Source of the DNA: Paenibacillus glycanilyticus
Lineage (GTDB): Bacteria; Bacillota; Bacilli; Paenibacillales; Paenibacillaceae
Length of the DNA stretch: 64,000 nucleotides
Direction: 5' to 3'
Assembly (NCBI RefSeq): GCF_023715145.1
Contig: NZ_JAMBNP010000007.1
Coordinates: 62,001-126,000, forward strand
The translations under genes were made by a program, and so were the position numbers. Every line of letters starts with the position of its first letter. The stretch's first letter is position 1. Under the pieces are notes generated by a model. It did no database searches. It worked only from the letters and a program-made list of their open reading frames with translations, and was not told the origin of the DNA. This document shows, piece by piece, positions 1 to 8,592 of the stretch.

Positions 1-132
1 GCTTGGTCCAATGATAGAGACAATCTCCCCTTGATTAACCGTCAGTCTCAGCCGGTCCAGCACGGGAACCGCTTCGCTGGAATTACGGAACGTTTTACTC
101 ACATCTACAATTTCCAATAATGCCGTCGACAT
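1..132 (-). CDS. ABC transporter ATP-binding protein, SsuB/TauB type, N-terminal part
   Basis: Only the first 44 codons are in the window; the gene runs off the left edge. The peptide begins MSTALLEIVDVSKTF and ends at IVSIIGPS, the start of a Walker A loop. A VLDRL segment and an NQGEIVSIIGPS strand-loop are typical of the nucleotide-binding subunits of nitrate/sulfonate/taurine or pyrimidine-precursor importers. The start is fixed by a strong GGAGGAGGTG ribosome binding site a few bases upstream. A promoter and a terminator-like hairpin lie in the roughly 190-base leader, so expression may be attenuated. The substrate cannot be told from this fragment. Confidence 0.75.
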   Translation of the reverse strand, partial: MSTALLEIVDVSKTFRNSSEAVPVLDRLRLTVNQGEIVSIIGPS

Positions 133-207
133 AGCCGGCACCTCCTCCGTTATTGGTATTTCGCTTAATTTAACTTTTTCGCATTGGAATAGTTGGTATT
201 AAAGCAT

Positions 208-250
208 AAAAAAAGATCCAATGGCTTGCCTAACGCAGGCAATTCCATTG
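208..250 (-). terminator. Attenuator-like intrinsic terminator in the leader of the ABC ATPase gene
   Basis: Read on the minus strand, CAATGG and TTGCCT pair with AGGCAA and CCATTG around a GCGTT loop, followed by GATC and seven U. It lies between the promoter at 328-356 and the start codon at 132, so it can only stop transcription before the gene. There is no T tract on the plus strand. I did not recognise a riboswitch family in the roughly 70 bases before it. Confidence 0.7.
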
Positions 251-327
251 AATCTCTGGTTGGTCCAGTCGATTCGATCTCGATTTGACAGACTGACATT
301 TTCGTCAATCCGTATCTGTTGATACTG

Positions 328-356
328 ATCATAGCGGGTAAGGAAAGGACTGTCAA
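328..356 (-). promoter_or_regulatory. Sigma-A promoter for the ABC ATPase gene
   Basis: Perfect TTGACA -35 (351-356), a 17-base spacer and a TATGAT -10 (328-333) on the minus strand. Predicted transcription starts near 321, leaving a leader of about 190 bases. Confidence 0.7.
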
Positions 357-399
357 TCGTTTTTTTCCATGCTGAATGGCGGAAAACAAAAGTTACAAA

Positions 400-428
400 T
401 TGCTCCCTATCCCCGCCTGTAGTAGTAT
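400..428 (+). promoter_or_regulatory. Possible sigma-A promoter for the EamA permease gene
   Basis: TTGCTC (400-405), 17-base spacer, TAGTAT (423-428), placed about 50 bases before the chosen start codon and divergent from the minus-strand promoter. Confidence 0.4.
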
Positions 429-478
429 TACATGTTGGGGTTTTTAATCTATTTTATTGCATGGGAGAAGTAACATTC

Positions 479-1357
479 ATGAATCGCACAGCCAAGTCGT
501 TCTCCGCCTACGAGCTCTTGTATATCGTCGGCATTATTGCCATCTCGTTCTCATCGATCTTTATCAAATGGTCAAGCGCTGAGTCCTCGGTTATCGGCAT
601 GTACCGCCTGTATCTGACCGTCCTGATCATGCTTCCGCTCGCCTGGAAATACAAGCAGGAGCTGCTTTATCATACGGCCCGCCAGCTTCTGCTGCTGTTC
701 GCCTCCGGCATTATGCTAGCGCTGCATTTCCTGCTATGGATGTCATCACTGAAGTACACCACGGTCGCAAGCTCCACGATCTTCCTGGCGCTGGAACCGG
801 TACTGGTCATGCTTGGCTCCTATCTCATCTTCAAGACCAAAGCAAACCGGATTATGCTGCTGGGCATGGGCATTGCGATGGTCGGCACCGTCATCATTGG
901 TTCAAGCGACCTCGCGCTTTCGAGAGAAGCATTGTACGGGGATGTTTTGTCGATTCTGGGCACAATCGCGGTTGCCATTCATATGCTGATCGGCAAGCAG
1001 CTGCGAAGCGACATGAGCGCATTCGCTTATAACTTCCTTGTATTCGCGATTGCTGCCACAACCCTGGCTTTCTATAACTTAATACAAGGCTATCGGTTTA
1101 CCGGCTACAGCGCAAATGAATGGGGCATCTTCCTGCTGCTTGCGATTGTACCTACTTTGTTTGGTCATTATCTGTTCAATTGGCTGCTGAAGTACATGAA
1201 CGCCACAGCCGTCTCGATGTCCGTATTGGGCGAGCCGGTCATCGCGTCGCTCCTGGCTTGGGCGCTGCTCAAGGAGGCGCTCACCGGCTGGCAGCTTGGC
1301 GCGGGTATCGTAATCCTCTTTGGCGTATGGCTATTCATTCGACACGGCAAAGAGTAG
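479..1357 (+). CDS. DMT-superfamily permease, EamA family
   Basis: A 292-residue integral membrane protein with about ten hydrophobic segments arranged as two EamA halves, the usual size and build of drug/metabolite transporter family exporters. The second half carries the typical ALLKEALTGWQLGAG helix and ends in a short basic tail. An in-frame ATG exists at 461, but the GGGAGAAG ribosome binding site lies between the two ATGs and is correctly spaced for 479, so that start is preferred. The gene is monocistronic, divergent from the ABC gene and convergent with hisA across a shared terminator. The substrate is unknown; members export amino acids or other metabolites. Confidence 0.85.
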   Translation: MNRTAKSFSAYELLYIVGIIAISFSSIFIKWSSAESSVIGMYRLYLTVLIMLPLAWKYKQELLYHTARQLLLLFASGIMLALHFLLWMSSLKYTTVASSTIFLALEPVLVMLGSYLIFKTKANRIMLLGMGIAMVGTVIIGSSDLALSREALYGDVLSILGTIAVAIHMLIGKQLRSDMSAFAYNFLVFAIAATTLAFYNLIQGYRFTGYSANEWGIFLLLAIVPTLFGHYLFNWLLKYMNATAVSMSVLGEPVIASLLAWALLKEALTGWQLGAGIVILFGVWLFIRHGKE

Positions 1358-1393
1358 TTTGTTCGCCGTTTAGCATAATTAACCGCCAAAGAA

Positions 1394-1446
1394 AGAAAAA
1401 GCGCGAAAGGTATCGCCTCAAAGGAGATGCCTTTCACGCTTTTCTT
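1394..1446. terminator. Bidirectional terminator between the EamA gene and hisA
   Basis: AAGCG-C-GAAAGG pairs with CCTTTC-A-CGCTT; an A-rich left flank and TTTTCTT right flank let it work for both convergent genes. Confidence 0.65.
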
Positions 1447-1458
1447 ATTCTGGGGGAT

Positions 1459-2211
1459 CTACCGGCAGTAAGCCACAACCTCATCGTAGGACAGATTACC
1501 GCCGAAGATATCCAGCGCGCTGCCGATGGTTATGTCCAGCTTGCCGTCCGTTAAACGGCGGAACAATTCAAGGTCCTCGAACGACCTTGCGCCGCCGGCA
1601 TATGTAGTTGGGATCGTTACCCAATCCGCCAGCTGCTTCACGAGACTTTCCAGGATGCCTGTCCGTTTCCCCTCTACGTCTACCGCATGAACGAGAAACT
1701 CGCTGCAATACGATTCCAGCTCGCGAAGATTTGCTTCGTTCACTTGGAAGCTGCTGAATGTCCGCCATTGATTGGTGACGACATGCCAGCTTCCGTCCTT
1801 TTGCTTGCAGCTAAGATCGATCACCAGCTTGTCCTTGCCAACCTCGGAGACGATCCGTTTCAGGTTGTCCATGTTCAGCTCGCCGTCCCGGAAAATATAA
1901 GAAGTAACAATCACCTGCGAAGCGCCTGCTTCGAGGTATTGTGCCGCATTGTCCGCCGTAATGCCTCCGCCGATCTGAAGCCCTCCCGGGTATTCGCGCA
2001 AAGCGGATAAGGCCGCCTCCTCGTTCCCCCCGCCGAGCATAATCACATGGCCGCCCGTCAGGCCGTCCCGTTTGAACATCGAAGCATAATAAGCCGAGTC
2101 GTGCTCGGAGACAAAATTCTCGACGACATGCTGCGGATTCACATTAAGCGTTTCCCCAACGATTTGCTTTACTTTCCCGCTGTGCAGGTCGATACACGGT
2201 CTGAACTTCAT
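1459..2211 (-). CDS. hisA: Phosphoribosylformimino-AICAR ribotide isomerase, eukaryotic (HIS6) type
   Basis: A 250-residue TIM-barrel isomerase of histidine biosynthesis, converting ProFAR to PRFAR. It starts MKFRPCIDLHSGKV, with the catalytic-type Asp8 in CIDLHSG, and carries LQIGGGIT, KLVIDLSCK, TTYAGGA and ITIGSALD, the phosphate-binding and barrel motifs. Insertions such as FRDGELNMDNL and HAVDVEGKRTGI match the fungal/plant HIS6 branch better than the common bacterial HisA. An ATG seven codons upstream is possible, but AGAGGAG lies just before codon 8 (2211), which I take as the start. No other histidine gene is nearby, which is odd because hisA normally sits in the his operon. Confidence 0.8.
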   Translation of the reverse strand: MKFRPCIDLHSGKVKQIVGETLNVNPQHVVENFVSEHDSAYYASMFKRDGLTGGHVIMLGGGNEEAALSALREYPGGLQIGGGITADNAAQYLEAGASQVIVTSYIFRDGELNMDNLKRIVSEVGKDKLVIDLSCKQKDGSWHVVTNQWRTFSSFQVNEANLRELESYCSEFLVHAVDVEGKRTGILESLVKQLADWVTIPTTYAGGARSFEDLELFRRLTDGKLDITIGSALDIFGGNLSYDEVVAYCR

Positions 2212-2362
2212 GAGATCTCCTCTTTCTCGCATTTAAGTCCCTTTATTGTAGCAGAATCGTCCGCTTGTCGTATGCCGCGCAGGCAAAATTTTAAAGGCTT
2301 CGATGAGGAAGGCATATGTTACACTAGTTAATAGAGTAAATAGAAAAGGAGATTAACGCGGA

Positions 2363-3139
2363 ATGAAGTTTGTATCTTGGAATGTAAACGGCCTGAGAGC
2401 CTGCGTGAATAAAGGATTTCTTGAATATTTTAACCAGATGGATGCGGACTTCTTCTGCCTGCAGGAGACGAAGCTTCAGGAAGGACAGATTAACCTCGAG
2501 CTTGGCGAGAACTATCATATGTTCTGGAATTACGCCGAGAAAAAGGGTTATTCCGGAACGGCGATCTTCACCAAGCATAAGCCTCTTTCCGTAAGCTATG
2601 GTCTGGGCGAAGAAGACGCGGATAACGAGGGACGTGTCATAACGCTGGAACTGGAGAACTTCTATCTCGTTACGGTATACACTCCGAATGCAAGGCGCGA
2701 CCTGTCTAGGCTGGATTTCCGGCTCGCATGGGAGGAAATGTTCCGAAGCTATCTCACCAAGCTGGACGAGCATAAGCCGGTTATCGTGTGCGGGGATTTG
2801 AACGTTGCGCATCAGGAGATCGATCTGAAGAACGCGAAGTCGAACCGCGGCAACTCCGGCTTCACCGATGAAGAACGGGAGAAAATGACGCGGCTGCTGG
2901 ATACCGGATTTATCGATACGTTCCGTTACTTGTACCCTGACCGGACGGACGCGTATACCTGGTGGTCCTTCATGCCAAAGATCAGAGAACGGAATGTAGG
3001 CTGGCGGATTGATTATTTCCTCGCGTCATCAAGACTTGCTCCCGCCGTCACGGAATCCGGCATCGATTCTCTTATTCTCGGAAGCGACCATTGCCCGGTT
3101 GTTCTGACGCTCGACATGAACAAAGGACATGAAGCCTAA
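2363..3139 (+). CDS. exoA: Exodeoxyribonuclease III (ExoA/Xth, AP endonuclease)
   Basis: A 258-residue endonuclease/exonuclease/phosphatase-fold enzyme that cuts DNA at abasic sites and trims 3' ends in base-excision repair. Family motifs appear in order: SWNVNGLRA near the start, LQETKLQ (metal-binding Glu), GYSGTAIFTK, GDLNVAHQEIDL, GFTDEERE, RYLYPDRTDAYTWWS, GWRIDYFL and the terminal GSDHCPV with the catalytic Asp-His pair. It is full length. AAAGGAG lies 11 bases before the ATG. The coding end is built into its own terminator. The gene appears monocistronic. Confidence 0.95.
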   Translation: MKFVSWNVNGLRACVNKGFLEYFNQMDADFFCLQETKLQEGQINLELGENYHMFWNYAEKKGYSGTAIFTKHKPLSVSYGLGEEDADNEGRVITLELENFYLVTVYTPNARRDLSRLDFRLAWEEMFRSYLTKLDEHKPVIVCGDLNVAHQEIDLKNAKSNRGNSGFTDEEREKMTRLLDTGFIDTFRYLYPDRTDAYTWWSFMPKIRERNVGWRIDYFLASSRLAPAVTESGIDSLILGSDHCPVVLTLDMNKGHEA

Positions 3140-3160
3140 GGCTTCATGTCCTTTTTCCTT
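3125..3160 (+). terminator. exoA: Intrinsic terminator overlapping the exoA stop codon
   Basis: A perfect 12-bp stem, GGACATGAAGCC with GGCTTCATGTCC, whose 3-base loop is the TAA stop codon, followed by a T-rich run. The left arm encodes the last four residues of ExoA. Confidence 0.85.
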
Positions 3161-3175
3161 TTTACCCTTTACGGC

Positions 3176-4057
3176 TCACTCATGGAATTTCCCCCGGAAA
3201 CGGCTTGGCGACTCTCCCGTCCAACGCTTGAACTGTCTGCTGAAATGGGCAATATTGTTATACCCCAGCTTGGAAGAGATCTCTTCGATGGTGAGCTCGG
3301 GATCCATAAGCAGCAGCTTCGACTTCTTCAGCATAATGACGGATAAATATTGCCTTGGCGATACGCCAAAGGCCTTCGTGAACATGCGGTTAACCGAAGA
3401 GGTGCTGTATCCGACAGCGGAGGCGATAGAAGTAACGGTGTCCTTTTCGTCCAAATGACCGCTATCCGACATCTCGTCCACGGCTTCCTCCAGCATCATG
3501 GCGATTCGCGAAGCCACCTCCGAATTCCTTAAGCCCGCAGGGTCCTGATTCAGCTTGGACAAGGTCCCGCTTAGAACGGCAAAAAGCTCGAACAACGCGG
3601 ACAATATATGCATCCGGGCTTCCGTCCGGATTACCGATTCTTCCGAATGGGTCAATTCAATCAGCTTGTTAAGCGCAGGCCGGATCGCGGCGGTAAGCTC
3701 GCTGCCCGATGGATAAAAGCACCGGGGACTCCGGCAGAGCAGCTCTCGGAAGGAGGGCTCGTCCACGTCAAAGTGGAGGCAATAATACGTCATCTCCTCC
3801 TCCCCGAGCACCCGGCTTTCATGGTGATCGCCCGGCCTGAAGAGCAGCAGGTCTCCCGGCTGTTGAACATAATTCATCCGCTCAACGGTAAACTGCTGGG
3901 TACCCGATATAACCAGATTAATTTCGAACATCGGATGCTTGTGCAGCGGATAGCTCCAGTCCGGATCAACGGTTCGCCAATGGACACCAAATACGCGGAA
4001 GGTAGAATCCATGTCGGGCAGCATAAATTCGCGTTTTTGCCGTTCTTTTTGCTCCAT
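3176..4057 (-). CDS. AraC-family regulator divergent from the GH43 xylosidase
   Basis: A 293-residue regulator with an N-terminal cupin-like sensor (HKHPMFEINLVISGTQQF and PGDLLLFRPGDHHES) and a C-terminal double helix-turn-helix (TSIASAVGYSTSSVNRMFTKAF and ISSKLGYNNIAHFSRQFK). Earlier in-frame ATGs exist at 4138 and 4153, but the best start is 4057, preceded by AGAGGAG at ideal spacing; a TATAAT box at 4160-4165 fits a short leader. The shared intergenic region with the GH43 gene suggests it activates that gene in response to a xylan-derived sugar. An accidental open frame continues upstream antisense to the xylosidase and is not coding. Confidence 0.88.
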   Translation of the reverse strand: MEQKERQKREFMLPDMDSTFRVFGVHWRTVDPDWSYPLHKHPMFEINLVISGTQQFTVERMNYVQQPGDLLLFRPGDHHESRVLGEEEMTYYCLHFDVDEPSFRELLCRSPRCFYPSGSELTAAIRPALNKLIELTHSEESVIRTEARMHILSALFELFAVLSGTLSKLNQDPAGLRNSEVASRIAMMLEEAVDEMSDSGHLDEKDTVTSIASAVGYSTSSVNRMFTKAFGVSPRQYLSVIMLKKSKLLLMDPELTIEEISSKLGYNNIAHFSRQFKRWTGESPSRFRGKFHE

Positions 4058-4159
4058 TTCAAACTCCTCTCCAGCGTACTTTCCACCTTGATCGATTTGG
4101 GTAAATACTTCCCCGCAATGGATATGGAATAGCTTCATAACCCTTGATAACATGGAGCT

Positions 4160-4165
4160 ATTATA
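4160..4165 (-). promoter_or_regulatory. -10 element for the AraC-family gene
   Basis: A perfect TATAAT on the minus strand upstream of the regulator. No good -35 is found at 16-18 bases, so an activator may be needed. Confidence 0.35.
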
Positions 4166-4270
4166 ACACAACAGCCCATAGGAGACGGTGATAAAGAAGG
4201 GTAACTCCTTGTTTTCCCAGTCTTTCCAGCGGCTGATTTCCCTATCCGACGAGAGGAGAATTTTGTCGAT

Positions 4271-5878
4271 ATGACTACAATTACGAACCCGATTCTTCCC
4301 GGCTTTAATCCGGACCCCTGCATCTGCCGTGTAGGCGAAGATTATTATATTGCGGTGTCCACTTTCGAGTGGTTCCCGGGCGTTGGGATTTACCATTCCA
4401 AGGATTTGAAAAACTGGCGTCTGGCGTCCCGTCCGCTGAACCGTCTGAGCCAGCTGAACATGATGGGCAACCCGGACTCCGGCGGTGTTTGGGCGCCTCA
4501 ACTGTCCTACAGCGACAATCAATTCTGGCTGATTTATACCGACGTAAAAGTGGTGGAAGGCCAGTGGAAGGATTGCCATAACTATCTCGTTACCTGCGAT
4601 ACGATTGACGGCGAATGGTCCGAACCGATCCACATGAACAGCTCCGGCTTTGACCCTTCCCTCTTCCACGACGAGGACGGCAAGAAATATTTCGTAAACA
4701 TGATGTGGGATCAACGCGTCGGCAATCATCCGTTCTACGGCATTGTTCTGCAGGAATATGATGCGGCCGAGCAGCGGCTCGTTGGCAAAGCGGAAATCAT
4801 CTTCAAAGGCACCGACATTAAGCTGACGGAAGCCCCTCATTTGTACAAAATAGGCGGCTACTACTACCTGCTGACCGCTGAGGGCGGGACGAAATACGAT
4901 CATCAGGCGACCATCGCCCGCTCGAGAGATCTTCGCGGACCTTATGAGGTGCATCCCGACAATCCGCTTATTTCTTCGCATGCTCATCCGCGGATTGCTC
5001 TGCAAAAGGCGGGACATGCGTCCATCGTCCAGACGCATACGAACGAGTGGTTCTTGGTCCATCTTGTTGGGCGTCCGCTCTCGCGGGAAGGACAACCCTT
5101 GCTTGATCCGCGCGGCTATTGTCCGCTTGGGCGCGAGACGGCCATCCAACGTCTCGAATGGAATAACGACTGGCCGTATGTCGTGGGCGGCAATAAACCG
5201 TCACTGACGATTGAAGGACCAAACCTTGAGGAAGTGGTATGGGGACCGGACTTCCCGGAAAAGGATGAGTTCGACTCCGAGATTTTGAACCCGCACTTCC
5301 AGACGCTGCGCATTCCGCTTGGCGAGAAGATTGTCTCTTTGAAGGACAACCCTGGCCATCTGCGCATTTACGGCAAAGAATCGCTGACGTCGAAGTTCAC
5401 GCAGGCCTTTGTCGCGCGCCGCTGGCAGCATTTCAACTTTACCGCGGAGACCAAGGTTGCCTTTAGCCCTGCAACGTTTCAGCAATCGGCCGGCCTCGTG
5501 AACTACTACAATACGCAGAACTGGACCTCCTGCCAGATCACTTGGAACGAAGAGAAAGGCCGCATTCTCGAGCTCGTTGCCTGCGATAACTTCTCGTTCT
5601 CGCAGCCGTTGCAAGGTTCCGAGGTGGTTATCCCGGACAGCGTGGAATATGTATTCCTCCGCGTTGATGTTACGGAGCTGACTTACCGCTACTCGTATTC
5701 GTTCGACGGCGACAGCTGGACAACCCTTCCGTTTACGTTCGAGTCGCATAAGCTGTCGGATGATTATATCCAAGGCGGCGGCTTCTTCACCGGCGCATTC
5801 GTCGGCATGCAATGCCAGGATACTTCGGGACGGAGTCAGTATGCGGACTTTGACTATTTTGTTTACAAAGACAACTAA
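4271..5878 (+). CDS. xynB: Glycoside hydrolase family 43 beta-xylosidase (XynB type)
   Basis: A 535-residue cytoplasmic (no signal peptide) inverting glycosidase that releases xylose, and possibly arabinose, from xylo-oligosaccharides. The GH43 five-blade propeller catalytic triad is visible: base Asp15 in FNPDPC, pKa-modulating Asp128 in GFDPSLF, acid Glu187 in LTEAPHLYK. The C-terminal third (from about residue 330) is the beta-sandwich domain typical of XynB proteins, with [15 protein letters not shown] and [12 protein letters not shown]. The length is normal for the family. GAGAGGAG lies 11 bases before the ATG. It is divergent from the AraC regulator, its likely activator. Alpha-L-arabinofuranosidase activity cannot be excluded. 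Confidence 0.9.
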   Translation: MTTITNPILPGFNPDPCICRVGEDYYIAVSTFEWFPGVGIYHSKDLKNWRLASRPLNRLSQLNMMGNPDSGGVWAPQLSYSDNQFWLIYTDVKVVEGQWKDCHNYLVTCDTIDGEWSEPIHMNSSGFDPSLFHDEDGKKYFVNMMWDQRVGNHPFYGIVLQEYDAAEQRLVGKAEIIFKGTDIKLTEAPHLYKIGGYYYLLTAEGGTKYDHQATIARSRDLRGPYEVHPDNPLISSHAHPRIALQKAGHASIVQTHTNEWFLVHLVGRPLSREGQPLLDPRGYCPLGRETAIQRLEWNNDWPYVVGGNKPSLTIEGPNLEEVVWGPDFPEKDEFDSEILNPHFQTLRIPLGEKIVSLKDNPGHLRIYGKESLTSKFTQAFVARRWQHFNFTAETKVAFSPATFQQSAGLVNYYNTQNWTSCQITWNEEKGRILELVACDNFSFSQPLQGSEVVIPDSVEYVFLRVDVTELTYRYSYSFDGDSWTTLPFTFESHKLSDDYIQGGGFFTGAFVGMQCQDTSGRSQYADFDYFVYKDN

Positions 5879-5916
5879 GCTCAGAAGAGGAGAAGGATAT
5901 CTGATCTCGTCATGGC

Positions 5917-6032
5917 GGGAAAAGTTCTCCTTCCGGCTGCTGTTGCCAGTGTGAAATTTTGAATATACTCGTTAAACGAGATTTCACACTGACAAAGGCA
6001 GACGCTCCGCTCCTCCAGGAGAAACTTTTCCC
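5917..6032. repeat. Long imperfect palindromic intergenic element
   Basis: Nested inverted repeats occupy most of the spacer after the xylosidase. Outer arms are GGGAAAAGTTCTCC (5917-5930) and GGAGAAACTTTTCCC (6018-6032). Middle arms CAGTGTGAAAT (5947-5957) and ATTTCACACTG (5981-5991) are perfect, and an inner CTCGT-TAA-ACGAG hairpin closes them. The whole could fold into one cruciform or RNA hairpin of about 116 bases. It carries no open frame. It resembles a palindromic or MITE-like repeat rather than a simple terminator, because a separate canonical terminator follows. Confidence 0.6.
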
Positions 6033-6076
6033 TCTATTCCTCGCCGTTGTCTTATTTTTTTGGGGGACCGAAAGAT

Positions 6077-6112
6077 AGGAAGGCCGCTTTATTGGGCCTT
6101 CCTTTCTTTTTT
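6077..6112 (+). terminator. Intrinsic terminator after the xylosidase
   Basis: GGAAGGCC pairs with GGCCTTCC around GCTTTATTG, followed by TTTCTTTTTT. Confidence 0.8.
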
Positions 6113-6189
6113 ATAGGCATATTATTCCTTGAAATTGTGAGGGCATTCCCTTACCTTGAATACAAGATCAAGTTAAGGAGACGTGAACT

Positions 6190-6705
6190 ATGACAAGAGA
6201 CGATTTAAGCAAAATCATTGAACGCCGAGAAGAAGGACGAGCAAAGCAGGATCAAGGGATTTTAAGCGAGGTACGAGAGCAGCTGTTAGAGATGCTATCG
6301 GTATATCCCGATGATGCGGAGATTAATTACCAAATGGGGATTGCCTGCGATAATTCCGGTCTGGGGGACAAAGCTATCCCTTATTACGAACGGGCAATCG
6401 AGTTAGGTCTGTCCGGCGCCGATCTGGAGAGATGCCTGATGGGTCTCGGCAGTACTTACCGTTACTGGGGGCAATACGACAATGCGGTGGCGACTTTGCG
6501 CAGAGGGATGAAGGAATTCCCCGAGAACCGCGCTATTCAAGTATTTCTAGCCATGGCGCTGTATAACAGCCACAGCTACAAGGAAAGCGTGGAGCTTCTG
6601 ATCACGAACCTCATGGAAAGCACAACGGACGAGAAGCTTCATTATTTCAAACGCGGAATAAACTATTACAAGGAAAATCTCGATGAAACGGCTGTAAATG
6701 AATAA
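6190..6705 (+). CDS. Tetratricopeptide-repeat protein
   Basis: A 171-residue cytoplasmic protein made largely of TPR helices. Recognisable units are AEINYQMGIACDNSGLGDKAIPYY, a second around CLMGLGSTYRYWGQYDNAV, and a third around AIQVFLAMALYNSHSYKESV (about residues 47-150). The amino-terminal 30 residues are a charged helix. No enzyme motif is present, so a scaffolding or protein-binding role is inferred. AAGGAG lies nine bases before the ATG. It stands alone between the xylosidase and the convergent GH110 gene. Confidence 0.8.
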   Translation: MTRDDLSKIIERREEGRAKQDQGILSEVREQLLEMLSVYPDDAEINYQMGIACDNSGLGDKAIPYYERAIELGLSGADLERCLMGLGSTYRYWGQYDNAVATLRRGMKEFPENRAIQVFLAMALYNSHSYKESVELLITNLMESTTDEKLHYFKRGINYYKENLDETAVNE

Positions 6706-6763
6706 AAAGACGAACACGCTCGCTGCCGCCTCCTCTTAGAGTCGTTCTGCGAGCTTGTTCGCC
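6703..6763 (-). terminator. Terminator of the GH110 gene (convergent with the TPR gene)
   Basis: GCGAACAAGCTCGC pairs with GCGAGCGTGTTCGTC (one mismatch), then CTTTTTATT on the minus strand. The plus-strand side has a weaker T tract. Confidence 0.6.
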
Positions 6764-6772
6764 TTCGTGTTG

Positions 6773-8578
6773 TTATTCCGCTATTGTCCGCAGCCCCTGG
6801 CCCGCCTCGACGGCCGCTTCGTCCGCCGGCATTTGCCGCAACCGGACAACCCGTTCAAGACCTTCGCCGGCTAGGATATTGCCCGCGATTCGAACGCCGC
6901 TGCAAGCCGTTAGCGTCATGAGGCTCTGCAGCGGCTTATTTGCATCCGCGGAAGCAACATCAGCCGTCATGACGATCTCATTGCCTATAAAGTCGATCAA
7001 GCCCGCGCTTTTCGCGCCAAGCGCCGCAGCATCCCGCGTCTCGATCCTATTGCCCTCGATGCGGATACCGGCATGCACCGGCCGGACGGCGTCCAACTCG
7101 GTATTTTCCGGAGCGATCGTAATGACGGGGTGATCTGGGCCGCCGCATTCGATAAACCGGTTGTTCCGGATCGTCAGATCCCCTACCTTCCCCGACTCGT
7201 ACCAGCTCTCGGCGTCGTCGGCTACGGAAATGCCGCTCATCGTCATCCGCTCGAAACGATTGCCCTCGATGACGACCTTGCGTCGCGTCGTAATGAGTAC
7301 GCCCCGCGTTGGAATGCGGGCGAAATAATTGCCCGCGATCCGCACCTCGGGGGTCCATGTCACGTTTTCGACGACGTCATCCGGATCTATGTCCGCAGGC
7401 GCCGGTGTCTCTAGCGTTAGCAGCACCTCTCGCGGGCTGAGCCGCTCCGTCGTCTTGACGGTCCCCGAGCCGTAGGCGAGCAGCGAGGCGTGACGAACGA
7501 ATTCGATCTCGTCGCCCGGGATGAAGGCGTCGAAGCCGTAGGTCTGATGATGCATGAAGCGCAGCACGAGCTGATCCGGCGCCGGCGTGCCGACGATCCG
7601 CAGATGGGTGCCATGCGCGTTGATCGGGTCGTCGTGGCCGCCAACGAACCGGCTGTCCGTAATCTCTACCTTCCCCCGGCATCCCGACAGATGGATAAAA
7701 TCGGCGAACGCGGTCACCGTCCTGCCCGTCTCCGCGCGGGGCGAGAAATCCATCTTCTTGAAGCTTAAATTCTCGCTGAACTGGCCGACGATGCCAAGGC
7801 CGTGCATGAAATGCATGCCCACTCCGCTCCACGACACATCGCGGCTCCGATGGATGAATGCTCCGACCTGGTCGCGGATGCCGTCGCGCATCTGCAGCAT
7901 CCGGCCTGCGATCAGACCGGACAGCTGGCCCGCGTCCTCAATAAAAAGCCTCAACCGCTTCGGCGCCAGCTCCTCCACCCTGGATGCCCGCTCAACTAAA
8001 TTGTCGATCCTCCAGGTCGTGTCGCGGATGGGATCGTAAGCCTGCATCGGTCCTTCCGTGAACCGCCAGCCCTCGCCAAGCCAGATTAGTCGTTCGTCCT
8101 CGATCGCATAACGGCTGTCAGGATGGACCTCCGCGTCGAAGTGTTCGCTTCCGACGCCAGTTATGGTCATTTCCGTCACCGTGGGCCATTCGTAATCGGC
8201 ATGCAGATTGCGGATCCGTATGCCTTCGCAGCCGTCAATCGCCAGCATCGTCATCTTGCCGTGAAAGACAAGCAGCGAGCCGTTCCCTTCGAGCGTCAAA
8301 TCCTTCAAGCCTTGGAGTAAAATGCCGATCGTCTTCGTCACGTCGGGATTCTCCGACTCGCTGGCCGTATTGGAAATATAATAAGGCGTCCGGATGGCCT
8401 CGTCCGAATGGAAATCGTAGCGGCCATGCGGAATATCCAGCAGGACGGGTCCCTGAACGCGCGATGCGGCTTCAATGGCCCGGCGCATGGCCGGCAGAGC
8501 GTCCGCTCCCGAATCGGGAACCGCTCCATAATCAGTCAAGCGGATAACAACCTGATTCACCGGAATGATCAACACCAT
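6773..8578 (-). CDS. Right-handed beta-helix glycosidase, probable GH110 alpha-1,3-galactosidase
   Basis: A 601-residue protein without a signal peptide. It opens with the pectate-lyase-like strand VVIRLTDYGAVPDSGADALPA and continues through many beta-helix rungs (VEITDSRFVGG, VRIAGNYFARIPTRGVLITTRRKVVIEGN, LTIRNNRFIECGG). The GGHDDPINAHG segment with Asp316-Asp317 and the total length match GH110 inverting alpha-1,3-galactosidases, known for removing terminal alpha-galactose as in blood group B antigen. The start is uncertain: AAGGATG abuts the ATG, so the TTG two codons on may be used instead. The gene follows the transporter genes but has its own promoter and operator. Another beta-helix hydrolase is the main alternative. 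Confidence 0.7.
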   Translation of the reverse strand: MVLIIPVNQVVIRLTDYGAVPDSGADALPAMRRAIEAASRVQGPVLLDIPHGRYDFHSDEAIRTPYYISNTASESENPDVTKTIGILLQGLKDLTLEGNGSLLVFHGKMTMLAIDGCEGIRIRNLHADYEWPTVTEMTITGVGSEHFDAEVHPDSRYAIEDERLIWLGEGWRFTEGPMQAYDPIRDTTWRIDNLVERASRVEELAPKRLRLFIEDAGQLSGLIAGRMLQMRDGIRDQVGAFIHRSRDVSWSGVGMHFMHGLGIVGQFSENLSFKKMDFSPRAETGRTVTAFADFIHLSGCRGKVEITDSRFVGGHDDPINAHGTHLRIVGTPAPDQLVLRFMHHQTYGFDAFIPGDEIEFVRHASLLAYGSGTVKTTERLSPREVLLTLETPAPADIDPDDVVENVTWTPEVRIAGNYFARIPTRGVLITTRRKVVIEGNRFERMTMSGISVADDAESWYESGKVGDLTIRNNRFIECGGPDHPVITIAPENTELDAVRPVHAGIRIEGNRIETRDAAALGAKSAGLIDFIGNEIVMTADVASADANKPLQSLMTLTACSGVRIAGNILAGEGLERVVRLRQMPADEAAVEAGQGLRTIAE

Positions 8579-8592
8579 CCTTAAATAGTAAG

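Noticed and set aside
165..389. 74-codon minus-strand open frame in the ABC leader
   Set aside because: It spans the promoter and the terminator hairpin, has no ribosome binding site and no recognisable protein features.
4139..5149. N-terminal extension of the AraC regulator on the minus strand
   Set aside because: The open frame lies antisense to the well-supported xylosidase. The regulator has a proper ribosome binding site at 4057 and a TATAAT box upstream of it.
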